35,677 bases of DNA. Origin: Hyphomicrobiales bacterium. Its GTDB lineage: Bacteria > Pseudomonadota > Alphaproteobacteria > Rhizobiales > Rhizobiaceae. Below are positions 1 to 8,540 of the stretch, piece by piece. The stretch lies in assembly GCA_900465665.1 (NCBI GenBank), contig UBJO01000054.1, positions 1 through 35,677 of the forward strand. Reading direction: 5' to 3'. Within the stretch, counting starts at the first letter, position 1. Every line of letters starts with the position of its first letter. The notes under the pieces were generated by a model. The model was not told where the DNA came from, did no database searches, and worked only from the letters and a program-made list of their open reading frames with translations. The translations under genes and the position numbers were made by a program.

Positions 1-615
1 GATTGGTATCCATGATAACCACCGTAAATTAATGCGCTCTGAACGCGTCAAACGACGGGATAGTTCCAAAGGCGACCAGTCCCGACATGCGAGCGCTTTC
101 ATCGATGTTGCTGCCGCGGTCGCGTGTATCGCTTCGGCCGACGCGCCTCGCCAGTGACTTTACGGAACGCCGAATTGGTAGGGGGTACGCCAAGCACCAG
201 GAGATGGTTCTACGACAAAAAGGTGTCGCGATATCGATGACCGCGCGTTCATCAATGTTCGCTCGCAACCAAGGATCGGCGATTTCCAAGGACAGGATTG
301 CTCTGACATTCTTCAACGCGCAAGTCCGCAGCAATGTCAGCAAACCATGGGCACGGCTTCCAAGTCTGGGTATATCTCTCGAAATCAGCCAAAACCAGCG
401 AGGCCTAAGGCGTGTGCTAACGGCCAGAAAACTACCGGTTGACTTTTAGTTCAAAGTCTCTATTTTCGGTTTATCGATCTTTTGCTTGCCGAGCTTTGTC
501 TACCGCGCGATTGGCACCGCGCTCTATTCGAACCTTCTCTTTCAAAAATAGTCTTATCACCGTCCGCGAAGCGTCGATTGGCGGTTCCTTACTAAATGCT
601 TTGAAAGGGATCAGT
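1..615. other. Gene-poor left edge
   Basis: I see no supportable gene here. Short open frames run on both strands across 29-449, but none has a good ribosome binding site or a recognisable domain, and they overlap in antisense. The last 150 bases are probably the promoter and long 5' leader of the cold-shock gene at 616, as is usual for that family; no clear -35/-10 pair stands out. Confidence 0.4.
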
Positions 616-825
616 ATGACCACAGGCACAGTAAAATGGTTCAATTCCACAAAGGGCTTCGGCTTCATTCAGCCGGATAACGGCGGCGCTGATGCGTTCG
701 TCCATATCTCTGCCGTAGAGCGTGCGGGAATGCGCGAAATCGTCGAGGGCCAGAAGATTGGCTACGATCTCGAGCGCGACGCCAAGTCCGGCAAGATGTC
801 TGCCTGCAACCTGCAGGCTGCATAA
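616..825 (+). CDS. Cold-shock protein (CspA family)
   Basis: A 69-residue single cold-shock (OB-fold) domain that should bind single-stranded RNA/DNA in the cytoplasm and act as an RNA chaperone. RNP1 is visible as KGFGFI (residues 13-18) and RNP2 as FVHIS (28-32), with the usual MTTGTVKWFN opening. The longer acidic loop (residues 35-52) and the SACNLQAA-type ending are typical of rhizobial Csps. The frame is open upstream to 439, but the ATG at 616 follows AAAGGGA at 604-610 and matches the family length. A GC-rich hairpin with a T run follows at 884-909. The gene stands alone and need not be cold-inducible; many rhizobial copies are constitutive. Confidence 0.95.
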   Translation: MTTGTVKWFNSTKGFGFIQPDNGGADAFVHISAVERAGMREIVEGQKIGYDLERDAKSGKMSACNLQAA

Positions 826-883
826 TTGAACGTGCGGTCCCATTGACCACGGATGTACTGGCAATGGGAGAGCGCGTTTGAAG

Positions 884-909
884 GGCCGGGCAATGTTGTC
901 CGGCCTTTT
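884..909 (+). terminator. Rho-independent terminator after csp
   Basis: GGCCGG (884-889) pairs perfectly with CCGGCC (900-905) across a 10-base loop, followed by TTTT. It lies 59 bases past the csp stop and before the ribosome binding site of the next gene, so it probably ends the csp transcript. Confidence 0.75.
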
Positions 910-941
910 CGCTTCGTAGACCCGAAACCCAAGGAGGTTTC

Positions 942-1124
942 ATGACCCAAAGCAAATCCAGGCAGCAGGCCGAAGCCGCATTCGACCGTGTCCAATCCCG
1001 TTTCTTTGCACACGGCCAAGCGGTCGAGGAACTTCAGACCGAAGAACAGGCGCGACAGGCAAAGACCCAACGGCTTCGTGAAGCACGGCTCGCTCGCGAC
1101 GAGGCGAGAGATCAAATTCGCTGA
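942..1124 (+). CDS. Small charged coiled-coil protein, conserved in rhizobia
   Basis: A 60-residue hydrophilic protein with no signal peptide or membrane segment. Almost all of it is predicted helix, with Gln/Glu/Arg/Ala-rich heptads and an ending rich in REARLARDEA-type repeats. Its start is well supported: AAGGAGG at 931-937 lies four bases before the ATG. The pattern AFDRVQSRFF...A.EE...ARQAKT.RLREARLA resembles small uncharacterised proteins I recall from Rhizobium and Mesorhizobium, where they often sit next to cold-shock genes. No function is known to me; it may be a small DNA- or ribosome-associated protein, but nothing in the sequence settles that. Confidence 0.7.
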   Translation: MTQSKSRQQAEAAFDRVQSRFFAHGQAVEELQTEEQARQAKTQRLREARLARDEARDQIR

Positions 1125-1264
1125 ATTCGCTTCCGTCGCGAGTCGCAGTGATACGGCGTCCCAAGATGCACTTCAGCTATCATTACACAAACCGATCGAA
1201 TGATATTGCACCTTGTCGCACGGCCACTATTCCAGTTATGGTAGCGACAGTAGGGGACCTATAC

Positions 1265-1453
1265 ATGTCTGAAATCAAGCAGTCACTATCCGTAGTCGTT
1301 CGATCCGATGACAAGGGTCATTGGGTAGAATGGAACAACGACGGCGCCACCGGATCGCTCGGACCATACCAAACCGAAAAGATGTCCGCCGACGTGCGCA
1401 CCGCCAAAGAACGCGAGTTCACTGAAAACATGGGACACATCGACGACGCTTGA
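1265..1453 (+). CDS. Small hypothetical protein
   Basis: A 62-residue soluble acidic protein. The ATG at 1265 is preceded by AGGGGACC (about 1252-1259), which favours it over upstream in-frame starts reaching back to 1148. The N-terminal third (SLSVVVRSDDKGHWVEWN) looks like two short beta strands with a turn; the remainder is helical and charged. No family recognised. It follows the coiled-coil gene by about 140 bases in the same direction but has its own spacing and ribosome binding site, so shared transcription is uncertain. It could be a chance frame, but the ribosome binding site and codon use argue mildly for a real gene. Confidence 0.5.
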   Translation: MSEIKQSLSVVVRSDDKGHWVEWNNDGATGSLGPYQTEKMSADVRTAKEREFTENMGHIDDA

Positions 1454-1879
1454 GACCGAATCAAAGGCGGTTTTAAAGCTGGATCTGATTGACGATGATG
1501 AGCGCGTGGTTAGAGGTCCGTCCGTGACGGGATGGTGCTTTCAAGCCTGATATCACCAACCAGCCCGGGATTGCAGGTCTTCAGAACAATTTAGCGCTTA
1601 TCGGCCGAAGCGCTCTTCCCACCGGGTTGTTGTCGTTCCCGACACGACTGTCGAACGGGAAGACAGAAACGATCACAAGACGAGGGTCGAGATCGCTCTT
1701 TGTGAACTAAGGCCAGCTGAAAGAACGCTGATGTCACCGTCGGCCTTTGCGAGCCGCTCGCCAGTTGTACCACTGCTGTCATTTTTCCAGCATGGTCTGC
1801 TAGAGGTCGCAGCGGTTGAGGGCGAAGAGCCCTCGAAGCAAGAGACCCCGACTAGCGGGGCCACCTGCAACCATTATCG
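1454..1879. other. Intergenic stretch with tandem hairpins
   Basis: No gene supported. Short minus-strand frames at 1591-1870 overlap each other and lack ribosome binding sites. Two consecutive perfect stem-loops lie at its right end: GAGGGC/GCCCTC (1818-1823 with 1829-1834) and CCCCG/CGGGG (1846-1850 with 1856-1860). Both are downstream of the minus-strand secreted-protein gene and probably end its transcript. Confidence 0.5.
1818..1860 (-). terminator. Tandem hairpins ending the minus-strand secreted-protein transcript
   Basis: Read on the minus strand, a CCCCG/CGGGG stem (loop of 5) lies 20 bases past the stop codon at 1880, followed by TCTCTT. A second stem, GAGGGC/GCCCTC (loop of 5), comes after it. 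The U tract is weak, so termination is inferred from position and stability. Confidence 0.45.
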
Positions 1880-2263
1880 TCACTGGCAGTTGGTCGGGAC
1901 CTGACTGCCTGCAGTGGAAGTTCCGGCGCGATCGGTAGCTGTCGACGAGCTACCCGCCGTGCCGGATCCGCGGTTCACAGAGCCAGCGCTGCAGTCAGTG
2001 TTGTTGGTGTTGCCGCTGTTCGACTGTCCATCGCTGGTAGTCGAATTTCCGCCGTTTGTTCCGTTGTTGGTCCCAGTGTTGGAGCCGCTTCCATTCGCTC
2101 CTCCCCCGGTTCCAGAGTTGGTCCCGCCGTTTGTGCCGGACCCAGCCGAGGATCCGCCAGCCGACCCACCGCTACCGCTGCCCGAACCGCCGGACGATTG
2201 CGCGAGTGCCGAGGTTGCGAGACCAAGCGAGAGAATAGAAACGGCGATAAGTTTGTAGACCAT
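1880..2263 (-). CDS. Secreted Gly/Ser/Asn/Thr-rich low-complexity protein
   Basis: A 127-residue protein with a clear Sec signal peptide: MVYK, a hydrophobic stretch, then ATSALA with likely cleavage after residue 21. The mature part is almost entirely Gly, Ser, Asn and Thr in short imperfect repeats (SGSGGS, GTNGGTNSGTGGG and the like), with two cysteines: one in NNTDCSAG and one at the extreme C-terminus (PTNCQ). These could form a disulfide. The start has a strong AAGGAG on the minus strand about 8 bases before the ATG. Proteins of this make-up in rhizobia are unannotated periplasmic or surface proteins; an unfolded, possibly adhesive or cell-wall-spacing role is a guess. Tandem hairpins follow the stop. 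Confidence 0.75.
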   Translation of the reverse strand: MVYKLIAVSILSLGLATSALAQSSGGSGSGSGGSAGGSSAGSGTNGGTNSGTGGGANGSGSNTGTNNGTNGGNSTTSDGQSNSGNTNNTDCSAGSVNRGSGTAGSSSTATDRAGTSTAGSQVPTNCQ

Positions 2264-3625
2264 GATCGGCTCCTTAGGGTTGCTGCCTTTGCCTAACCTA
2301 GCTTGATCGTAGTTGTTCCCCGCTTATGTGATCTGGTTCGATAATGATGGCCTCAAAATGCGGGCTCAGTCTCGACCAGCGGAAGCATCTCGCGTGATTT
2401 GCTCAGAGGGCCTTTCGCCTTCAGCGGCTTTAACTCTCTTGAGATCCGGCCTAGGTCGTCAGCGATCATTGTCGCGGCATCTGCTAGGAAGAGGTCGTGC
2501 GTGCATCACAACCTGTGACCCCAAGACCGCGGTTTCGGCATGACCATGCGCTATCGCTATGCGTCAATGGCGGGTAGCAGCTTGCGAGGGATGGCGACGA
2601 GATCTGGGAGCTGACACAGCATGATGATAACCGGGGCTTGAGCGGTGTGCCGAGAATGACGTCGAGTATCGCCGCGTCGGGTTGTCCGCCCTCAAGGATC
2701 GCTACCGCGCCCAAAAAATATTCGTGGGGGGACCAAGAACCGTGAAACCGGCATCTATTAGATCAGTCTTGAATTTTAAGCGATCAGATAGTCGTCCTTG
2801 ACGATCAGGATCGCCACGCGCGGCCGTCCGTTTTCCGTCATCCGTGTCGCCGGATACTTTGCTCAAACTAAACCGCAGCGTTCCGGTCCAGTTGTTCTCT
2901 CGCAAAACATTGGCCAGATACCCTGCCCAGACGACCGATGTCGATCGTACATTGGCTTGATCGGCCTGCCCGTTTCATGCCGTTGGAAAGAAACGGGAGC
3001 CTTGGACATCGCGGTCTTCCCGTATCCTCGCGATCGGGCATCGGTTGGAGACGCGGCAGTCTCCGATGCCGCGAACGGCGTGGAGTTGCTGCCCGCCGTC
3101 CATGCGGCCTGCCGAGCGCCATGGCGGACAGTCCCCTTCCCTATGAGGTCCCTGCGCACTTATCGCCAATCCCGGCAGGTTCGTTCGCCGAATTCCGATG
3201 CGCGACCCTCGTGATCGTCGCCGAAGGTGGAATGCCGTCCCCAGGACATCACATTATAAACTTCCTCGCGCTTTCGATTGGAGCGACAGCCATCATGTTC
3301 GTGGCGTGTCACCGACAAGCTTATGGCCCGTGCTTGTCAAACGTTGGCCAATGTTCTTGGCCGCGATCTTTCAGCTCCGCTTATCCGCGCCTTCGCCGGC
3401 TTGATCATTACCTGTAACGTCCTTCTGCGGAATGAAACAGGGGCCTGAAGACATCTTCGGGGAACCGATGAATGACTTTATGGACCGCATGATTGACAAC
3501 TCTATAAGCGCAAGCATTCAGTGATTGCCATTTCTAGCTCGCGAACTACATCCTTTCTGGGGTGATCAGAGAAAAAGGGTGCCTCGAGGACGCCGGTTGG
3601 ATAAGTCGAAGTCTGTTCGGGGTTA
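2264..3625. other. Gene-poor region with decayed coding sequence
   Basis: About 1.36 kb without an intact gene. It contains the broken receiver-domain gene at 2560-2841 (minus). The rest holds only overlapping short frames on both strands with no recognisable domain. A 30-codon plus-strand frame at 3432-3524, with several internal ATG codons and no strong ribosome binding site, may be a remnant of a gene, but I cannot name it. The whole stretch looks like decayed DNA. Confidence 0.5.
2560..2841 (-). pseudogene. Broken response-regulator receiver domain
   Basis: Starting at an ATG (2839-2841) the minus strand reads MTENGRPRVAILIVKDDYLIA and then hits a stop. In a second frame it continues LIDAGFTVLGPP, in a third AVAILEGGQPDAAILDVILG, and further on another frame gives PVIIMLCQLPDLVAIPRKLLPAI. 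In order these are the beta-1 acidic pair (KDD in place of the usual EDD), the helix-1/beta-2 segment ending in VLGPP, the phospho-acceptor stretch (AILDVILG), and the beta-4 and following region of a stand-alone single-domain response regulator of the kind common in rhizobia. At least three frame changes and a stop break it, so no functional protein can be made. No partner histidine kinase is visible nearby. Confidence 0.7.
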
Positions 3626-3634
3626 GTGGGAACA

Positions 3635-4624
3635 ATGTTGCAGAAACGCAAACTCGGCATTTCCGGTCCAGAAGTCTCAGCGATCGGCGTTGGCTGCATG
3701 GGGCTAAATCACCATCGCGGACCGGCCTTGAGTACCGAGGACGCGGTCGTGTTACTGAGAGCCGCATTCGACCGCGGTGTAACACTTTTTGACACCGCGG
3801 AGATTTATGGGCCATTCACGAACGAAGCGATCGTGGGAGAGGCTCTCGCGCCTATTCGTGACAATGTTGTGATCGCGACCAAGTTCGGGTTCAGGGACGG
3901 CCGTCCGAATACGGGCCTCGACAGTCGCCCTCAAAGCATCCGCCGAATGGTCGAGGCCGCGCTGCTTAGGTTGAAGACAGACAGGATCGACATTCTTTAC
4001 CAGCATCGCGTTGACCCAGCTGTACCAATGCCTGAAGTCGCCGGCGCCGTGCGCGACCTCATTGATGAAGGCAAGGTATTGCATTTTGGTCTTTCGGAAG
4101 CGGATGATCACTCCATCCGCCTTGCGCACGCCGTACAGCCGGTCGCGGCGCTGCAAAGCGAATATTCGCTTTGGTGGCGACAGCCGGAGGCTAGCGTCCT
4201 CTCAACCGTTGAAGAGCTTGGCATCGGCTTTGTTTCTTATAGCCCGCTCGGTCGTGGCTTTCTGACAGGAACGATGGGTGAGAATACAAGTTTCGAGGCC
4301 GAAAACGATCAACGAAAGACGAATCCTTATCTTGCGCCCGAAAACCGCGCGGCGAACCAGCCTATTATTGACGTCATTCAATCAATGGCGAGAGAGAAAA
4401 ACGCGACCGCCGCACAGATTTCGATTGCATGGCTTCTTGCTCGTAAGCCGTGGATCGTTCCAATTCCGGGAACAACGAAAATCCACCGCCTTGAGGAAAA
4501 CATCGCCGCGGCGGCAATTGAGTTCTCTCGGGGAGAGATGGATAAGATCGGCGAAGTCTTCAAAACAATAACGCCCCATGGCGACCGCTACGCGACGGCA
4601 GCTAGCGCGCAAACGGAAAAGTGA
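3635..4624 (+). CDS. Aldo/keto reductase
   Basis: A 329-residue NADPH-dependent oxidoreductase of the AKR (beta/alpha)8-barrel superfamily, acting in the cytosol on an aldehyde or ketone. The catalytic tetrad is visible: Asp53 and Tyr58 in FDTAEIYG, Lys83 in ATKFGF, His124 in YQHRVDP. The motif SYSPLGRGFLTG and the C-terminal PIPGTTK...ENI nucleotide-binding region place it with the YajO/AKR13-like group, whose members often reduce sugar-derived or small aldehydes. A GTG at 3626 is an alternative start three codons earlier; the ATG gives the usual family N-terminus. It ends 60 bases from the convergent dehydratase gene, with a hairpin between. Location beside a sugar-acid locus suggests it reduces or oxidises an intermediate there, but substrate cannot be read from sequence. 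Confidence 0.93.
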   Translation: MLQKRKLGISGPEVSAIGVGCMGLNHHRGPALSTEDAVVLLRAAFDRGVTLFDTAEIYGPFTNEAIVGEALAPIRDNVVIATKFGFRDGRPNTGLDSRPQSIRRMVEAALLRLKTDRIDILYQHRVDPAVPMPEVAGAVRDLIDEGKVLHFGLSEADDHSIRLAHAVQPVAALQSEYSLWWRQPEASVLSTVEELGIGFVSYSPLGRGFLTGTMGENTSFEAENDQRKTNPYLAPENRAANQPIIDVIQSMAREKNATAAQISIAWLLARKPWIVPIPGTTKIHRLEENIAAAAIEFSRGEMDKIGEVFKTITPHGDRYATAASAQTEK

Positions 4625-4625
4625 T

Positions 4626-4645
4626 CGCGGCGACGAAGCGCCGCG
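4626..4645. terminator. Hairpin between convergent genes
   Basis: CGCGGCG (4626-4632) pairs perfectly with CGCCGCG (4639-4645) around a 6-base loop, two bases after the reductase stop and 40 before the stop of the opposing dehydratase. No long T run follows on either side, so it may act as a transcript-end stabiliser or a weak bidirectional terminator. Confidence 0.45.
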
Positions 4646-4684
4646 TTCCTCGACAGGAATTTTCGCGCGGCCTCGTCGAAGAGC

Positions 4685-5884
4685 CTAATCGAAGAAACCG
4701 ACGTCTTCTTCCGTAAGATATTTCCTGGCCGCTTCCGCGTTGATGTCGACGCCAAGACCCGGTGCTTCGAGCACATCAATCATGCTGCCCTTGACGATTT
4801 GGTCAGGCAACCCAACAACCAGATCCTCCCACCAGGGGTCCGAAGCCGAGGGGTATTCAAAGGCCACATAGTTCGCGGGCAGCGTCGCGCAGACATTGAT
4901 AAGGGCGCCAAGGCCAAGCAGACCGTTCGCGGTGCCGTGCGGCGCCATTAGGATGGAATGCATATAGGCGTGTTCAGCAACCCATTTCAGCTCCGCGATA
5001 CCCCCGATGTCAGCGGGATCCGGTCCGATCACGCGCACGGCTTGGGTTTCAATAAGTTCCTTGAAGTTATGGCGTAGATAAATCTGCTCGCCGGTATGGA
5101 TGGGCGTCGAGGTTGAGGTCGTAAGCTCCCTGTAGGCCTGAGGGTTAACCCACGGCACATAGTCGCCGGTCAGCATGTCCTCGAGCCACATCAGATTGTA
5201 TTTTTCGACCGCGCGCGCGAACTTGATGGCGTCCGGCAACATCCATCCCGGCCCACAATCGAGCGCGAGACTGACCTTGTCGCCAAGAACCTCCTTCATC
5301 GCGATGACGCAGTCGAGCATGTGATTGAAGCCGCGCTCGCTGATGACACCTTGATCCATCGCGCCGTGGTAGCCCGCCTTTTTTTGCGTCACACCATAAT
5401 GGAAATCTTCGATTGTGTCCTTCATGTTTGAGTGGAAGGATATTCCTTGTTTGATCATGAAGAAATTCTGTGGCTGCTCCATCATCCATTTCACATCGGC
5501 CGCGTAATCTTCCGGCCTGTCGCCCGAACGCTTCTGGCGGATCGAGCCATTATAGACCCGCACCTTATCTCTGACCTTGCCCCCAAGCAGTTTGTAGACC
5601 GGCATGCCACAGGCCTTGCCAGCGATGTCCCAAAGCGCGTGCTCAATTGCGCTGACGGCGGCACCATAAGGCTTGAAGGAACCACGTTGGCGAATCTTTA
5701 GCATCACGCGTTCAACATCTGTCGGATCCTCGCCGATGAGCGCATCGCGAAAATGCAGGACCCATGGCTTGAGATATGACTTCGTGAACTCGACTTCACC
5801 CAAACCGTAGAGACCTTCATCGGTGACAATTCGGACGATGGGATGCTTGCCGATAACGGCGCAGCGTAGATCGATAATCTTCAT
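4685..5884 (-). CDS. Enolase-superfamily sugar-acid dehydratase (mandelate racemase/MLE fold), copy 1
   Basis: A 399-residue member of the mandelate racemase/muconate-lactonising enzyme group, expected to abstract a proton next to a carboxylate and usually to dehydrate an aldonic or uronic-type acid to a 2-keto-3-deoxy acid with Mg2+. Residues 1-110 are the capping domain. In the barrel, metal ligands are Asp209 (LALDCG), Glu235 (WLEDM) and Glu266 (HTGEQ), with the base pair Asp289 (GPDP)/His316 (APHGTANG). The second-strand motif has a single lysine, Lys145 (MIKQG), without the paired KxK of racemases, which favours a dehydratase. The start has AGAGGA eight bases before the ATG. It ends the minus-strand run, 17 bases after the next dehydratase. 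Substrate unknown; galactonate/mannonate dehydratase-like subgroup is possible. Confidence 0.92.
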   Translation of the reverse strand: MKIIDLRCAVIGKHPIVRIVTDEGLYGLGEVEFTKSYLKPWVLHFRDALIGEDPTDVERVMLKIRQRGSFKPYGAAVSAIEHALWDIAGKACGMPVYKLLGGKVRDKVRVYNGSIRQKRSGDRPEDYAADVKWMMEQPQNFFMIKQGISFHSNMKDTIEDFHYGVTQKKAGYHGAMDQGVISERGFNHMLDCVIAMKEVLGDKVSLALDCGPGWMLPDAIKFARAVEKYNLMWLEDMLTGDYVPWVNPQAYRELTTSTSTPIHTGEQIYLRHNFKELIETQAVRVIGPDPADIGGIAELKWVAEHAYMHSILMAPHGTANGLLGLGALINVCATLPANYVAFEYPSASDPWWEDLVVGLPDQIVKGSMIDVLEAPGLGVDINAEAARKYLTEEDVGFFD

Positions 5885-5901
5885 CTTCGTTCCTCTTTGC
5901 C

Positions 5902-7263
5902 TCAGCTCCAGGTTCGATCCCAGGAATACTCGTCATCCCAGCGATCAGTTGGCTCCCAGATGCCGGCTACGCCCGGCTGCAGATGTTGCGAGATAACTTC
6001 GTCGACGACATCGTCGATCCCCAGGCCCGGCTTGTCGGTCACTGTGATGAAGCCATCTTTGACGAGGGGCTTAGGGACGCCACTGACGATATCGTCCCAC
6101 CATTCCACGTCGGCAGAGTGATACTCGAGGGCCATGAAGTTCTCGGTGGCTGTTGCAACATGCGCAGCCGCCATCGCGGCAATTGGGCTTTCAGCCATAT
6201 GGATCGCCATAGCGATACCGTGATCCTGGGCCATGTCACCGATCTTTTTGGTCTCCAGTATCCCACCGCTGGTGAGAAGATCAGGATGGATAACGGACAC
6301 TCCTCCGCTCTTCATCAGCGGCTCGAAACCTTCTTTAAGGTAGATGTCTTCGCCAGTGCAGATCGGCACCGTCGTCGCGTCCTGCAACTGGCGATATTGC
6401 TGCGTGTACTGCCAAGGAATGACATCCTCTAACCAGGCAGGCACGTATTTTTCGATCCGCCGCGCAAGGCGGATACCGTTTTGCATCGAGATATGACCGA
6501 TATGGTCGATCGCCAGCGGCACGTCCATCCCGATCACCTCGCGAACTTCGGCGATGTATTGCTCAAGAAGGTCGAGGCCCTTGTCGGTGAAGTGGAGCCC
6601 GGTAAAAGGGTGCTGGATATTGTGATGATCATAGCTCGCGTTTCGCATCCGCCGCTCATCGATCGTTTTGAGGGGCCCGCGAACTGGATCAGTACGATAG
6701 CCTTCGAGCGAACCTGCAGGGAACACAACAGCGCCCGGCACATCTGCAATTTGCATCAGACCCAGATCCATTTTGAGAAAAGTGAAGCCCATGTCCATGC
6801 GCTGCTTGAGCCGCTTGCCTGTTTCCGTCCCGCTTGGAACGGTGGCGTCCGTATCGCAATAGACCCGGACCCTCTCGCGAAACCGCCCCCCGAGCATCTG
6901 GTAGATCGGCACGCCGTAGGCTTTGCCCGCGAGATCCCAAAGCGCTATCTCCACTGCCGACACTCCACCACCTTGCCGCCCGTGCCCACCGAACTGTTTG
7001 ATGCGACGGAACAAGCGGTCGATATCGCAGGGATTTTCACCCAGCAATCGGCTCTTCAACATAAGAGCATAGGTCGCGCTCGCCCCGTCGCGAACCTCGC
7101 CAAGCCCGACAATTCCTTGGTTGGTGTAGATTTTAAGCAGAGCCGATGTGAACGGCGCACCGACGATTTCGGCGACCCGCATGTCGGTGATGCGAAGTTC
7201 GGAAGGCTTGGAATGTAAATTTACCCGGTCGAGGGCGTCTTCTACCCGGTTGGCCTCTAACAT
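5902..7263 (-). CDS. Enolase-superfamily dehydratase, copy 2 (long insert)
   Basis: A 453-residue mandelate racemase/MLE-group enzyme. Capping domain about residues 20-135. Active-site residues: Lys164-x-Asp166 (FLKMDLG), metal ligands Asp253 (AIDHIGH), Glu279 (WLEDV) and Glu305 (CTGEDIY), and Asp328/His355 (HPDL, AIHMAESP). The 26-26-50 spacing of the last ligands is canonical, so it should be active. It differs from its neighbours by an insert of roughly 50-60 residues between Lys164 and Asp253, rich in charged and aromatic residues (DHHNIQHPFTGLHF), and by a C-terminal Trp/Asp-rich tail. The ATG at 7263 has AGGGA seven bases upstream; a TTG 18 codons earlier (7317) is less likely. It lies between two other dehydratase genes on the same strand. 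Substrate unknown. Confidence 0.92.
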   Translation of the reverse strand: MLEANRVEDALDRVNLHSKPSELRITDMRVAEIVGAPFTSALLKIYTNQGIVGLGEVRDGASATYALMLKSRLLGENPCDIDRLFRRIKQFGGHGRQGGGVSAVEIALWDLAGKAYGVPIYQMLGGRFRERVRVYCDTDATVPSGTETGKRLKQRMDMGFTFLKMDLGLMQIADVPGAVVFPAGSLEGYRTDPVRGPLKTIDERRMRNASYDHHNIQHPFTGLHFTDKGLDLLEQYIAEVREVIGMDVPLAIDHIGHISMQNGIRLARRIEKYVPAWLEDVIPWQYTQQYRQLQDATTVPICTGEDIYLKEGFEPLMKSGGVSVIHPDLLTSGGILETKKIGDMAQDHGIAMAIHMAESPIAAMAAAHVATATENFMALEYHSADVEWWDDIVSGVPKPLVKDGFITVTDKPGLGIDDVVDEVISQHLQPGVAGIWEPTDRWDDEYSWDRTWS

Positions 7264-7323
7264 GATGTCATCCCTGTTACGATCAATAAAGCTTCGCTTG
7301 GCCAGCGAGGCCGACAACGTTGA

Positions 7324-8490
7324 TCAGTCCAATGCAATCTCGTGGGCTTGCAGGTAGTCGCGGTTCATTTCGACACCGAGGCCAGGTTTCGTGGTCAGTG
7401 TTAGGCTGCCATTTGATACATTGAGTGGGCGGTCGATAAGGTGGTCGTACTTTGCGAGGTTCCACTCCGAGGTTTCAAGCTTATAGAAATTCGGAACGGT
7501 CATCATGACCTGGGCGCCCGCAACCACGTTGATGGGGCCGGCGGCGTCATGTGGCGACACTGGGATGTAATAGGCCTCGCACAGCGCGGAAATCTTTTTG
7601 AGCTCGGTAATGCCACCGGTCCAAGTGACATCGGGCATGATGTAATCGGCGAGTTTGTTTTCGAGAACAGGGACGAAATCCCATTTGGTATGGCCGCGTT
7701 CCCCCCAGGATATGGGGGCACTTACCTTTTCGCGGACCTGTTTAAGAGCGTTTAAGCTTTCGGGCGGGCACGGCTCCTCGAACCAGTCGATTTGGCCTGC
7801 TTCTTCGAGGCTACGGCAAAGGCGAATGGCGGTTGGAACATCAAACCTGCCGTGAGCGTCGATCAGAATGTCGACGTCAGGCCCCGCCGTCTCGCGAATG
7901 AGTGCCGTAAGCTCGGCAGCTTCACGCTCATCCTTGCGGGTCATGCCGCCGTCGAGATAGCCATCCCGTTGCTCGCGCGCCTGTCCATCGGCGGTTCGGC
8001 CCTGTTGTGGGAAGGGATCGAACTTTAATCCCGTGTGACCGGAATCGACAATATCGCGGATTTCACGGATAACGCCCTCTTTGCTGGTGAATTTCGCCTG
8101 GTTGGGATGCGTGTAGAGCGAGATTTCGTCGCGGACTGGCCCGCCGAGCAACTCATAGATCGGCTTGCCAAGGACCTTGCCGCGAATATCCCAAAGAGCG
8201 ATGTCGATCGCGCTCACGCATTCAACGGCTGCACCACGGCTGCCCATATAGGTGAAGCTGCGGAATATCTTGTGCCAAAGGTATTCGATACGCGCAGGAT
8301 CCTCTCCTTTCAATGCCTGACCGATTTGACGGAGAATCGTGCAAAGTGCGCGATTGGCGAGCTTCGTCGTCGTTGTGATCTCACCCCAGCCACTCACACC
8401 CTCATCGGTGGTCACTTCGACAAAAAGAAACTCTCCCCAGTAAGACGCATCAGATCTTATTAGCCATGGTCGTACGCTTGTGATTTTCAT
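7324..8490 (-). CDS. Enolase-superfamily dehydratase, copy 3 (KFDPF type)
   Basis: A 388-residue mandelate racemase/MLE-group enzyme opening with the usual MKITSVRPW. The catalytic stretch has Lys156 in GLKFDPF, then metal ligands Asp211 (LIDAHGR, with His213 two residues on), Glu238 (WFEEP) and Glu264 (SWGER), and the Asp287/His314 dyad (MPDV, SPHDAAGP). Asp-x-His followed by a Pro-His-x-x-x-Gly-Pro motif is the pattern of galactonate- and gluconate-type dehydratases, so a 2-keto-3-deoxy aldonate product is likely. I chose the second ATG (8490) because GGAG lies nine bases before it; an in-frame ATG at 8508 has no good ribosome binding site. It is 50 bases downstream of the GntR regulator gene and probably cotranscribed with it and the other two dehydratases. 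Confidence 0.92.
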   Translation of the reverse strand: MKITSVRPWLIRSDASYWGEFLFVEVTTDEGVSGWGEITTTTKLANRALCTILRQIGQALKGEDPARIEYLWHKIFRSFTYMGSRGAAVECVSAIDIALWDIRGKVLGKPIYELLGGPVRDEISLYTHPNQAKFTSKEGVIREIRDIVDSGHTGLKFDPFPQQGRTADGQAREQRDGYLDGGMTRKDEREAAELTALIRETAGPDVDILIDAHGRFDVPTAIRLCRSLEEAGQIDWFEEPCPPESLNALKQVREKVSAPISWGERGHTKWDFVPVLENKLADYIMPDVTWTGGITELKKISALCEAYYIPVSPHDAAGPINVVAGAQVMMTVPNFYKLETSEWNLAKYDHLIDRPLNVSNGSLTLTTKPGLGVEMNRDYLQAHEIALD

Positions 8491-8540
8491 CTGAGCCAAC
8501 TCCGACATTTGAGGATGAGGACAAGATCGGCGGGTGTTAT

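Noticed and set aside
87..449. 120-codon frame at the left edge
   Set aside because: Overlaps an equally open antisense frame, with no ribosome binding site or domain.
2938..3417. 159-codon plus-strand frame
   Set aside because: Several other frames are open over the same bases on both strands, there is no ribosome binding site, and the Arg/Ser/Pro-rich translation resembles nothing known.
3493..3498. TTGACA as a promoter for the aldo/keto reductase
   Set aside because: No acceptable -10 element at 16-18 bases; a lone hexamer is not enough.
6481..7218. 245-codon open frame on the plus strand
   Set aside because: Antisense to the second dehydratase; no ribosome binding site or domain. High-GC genes commonly leave open frames opposite themselves.
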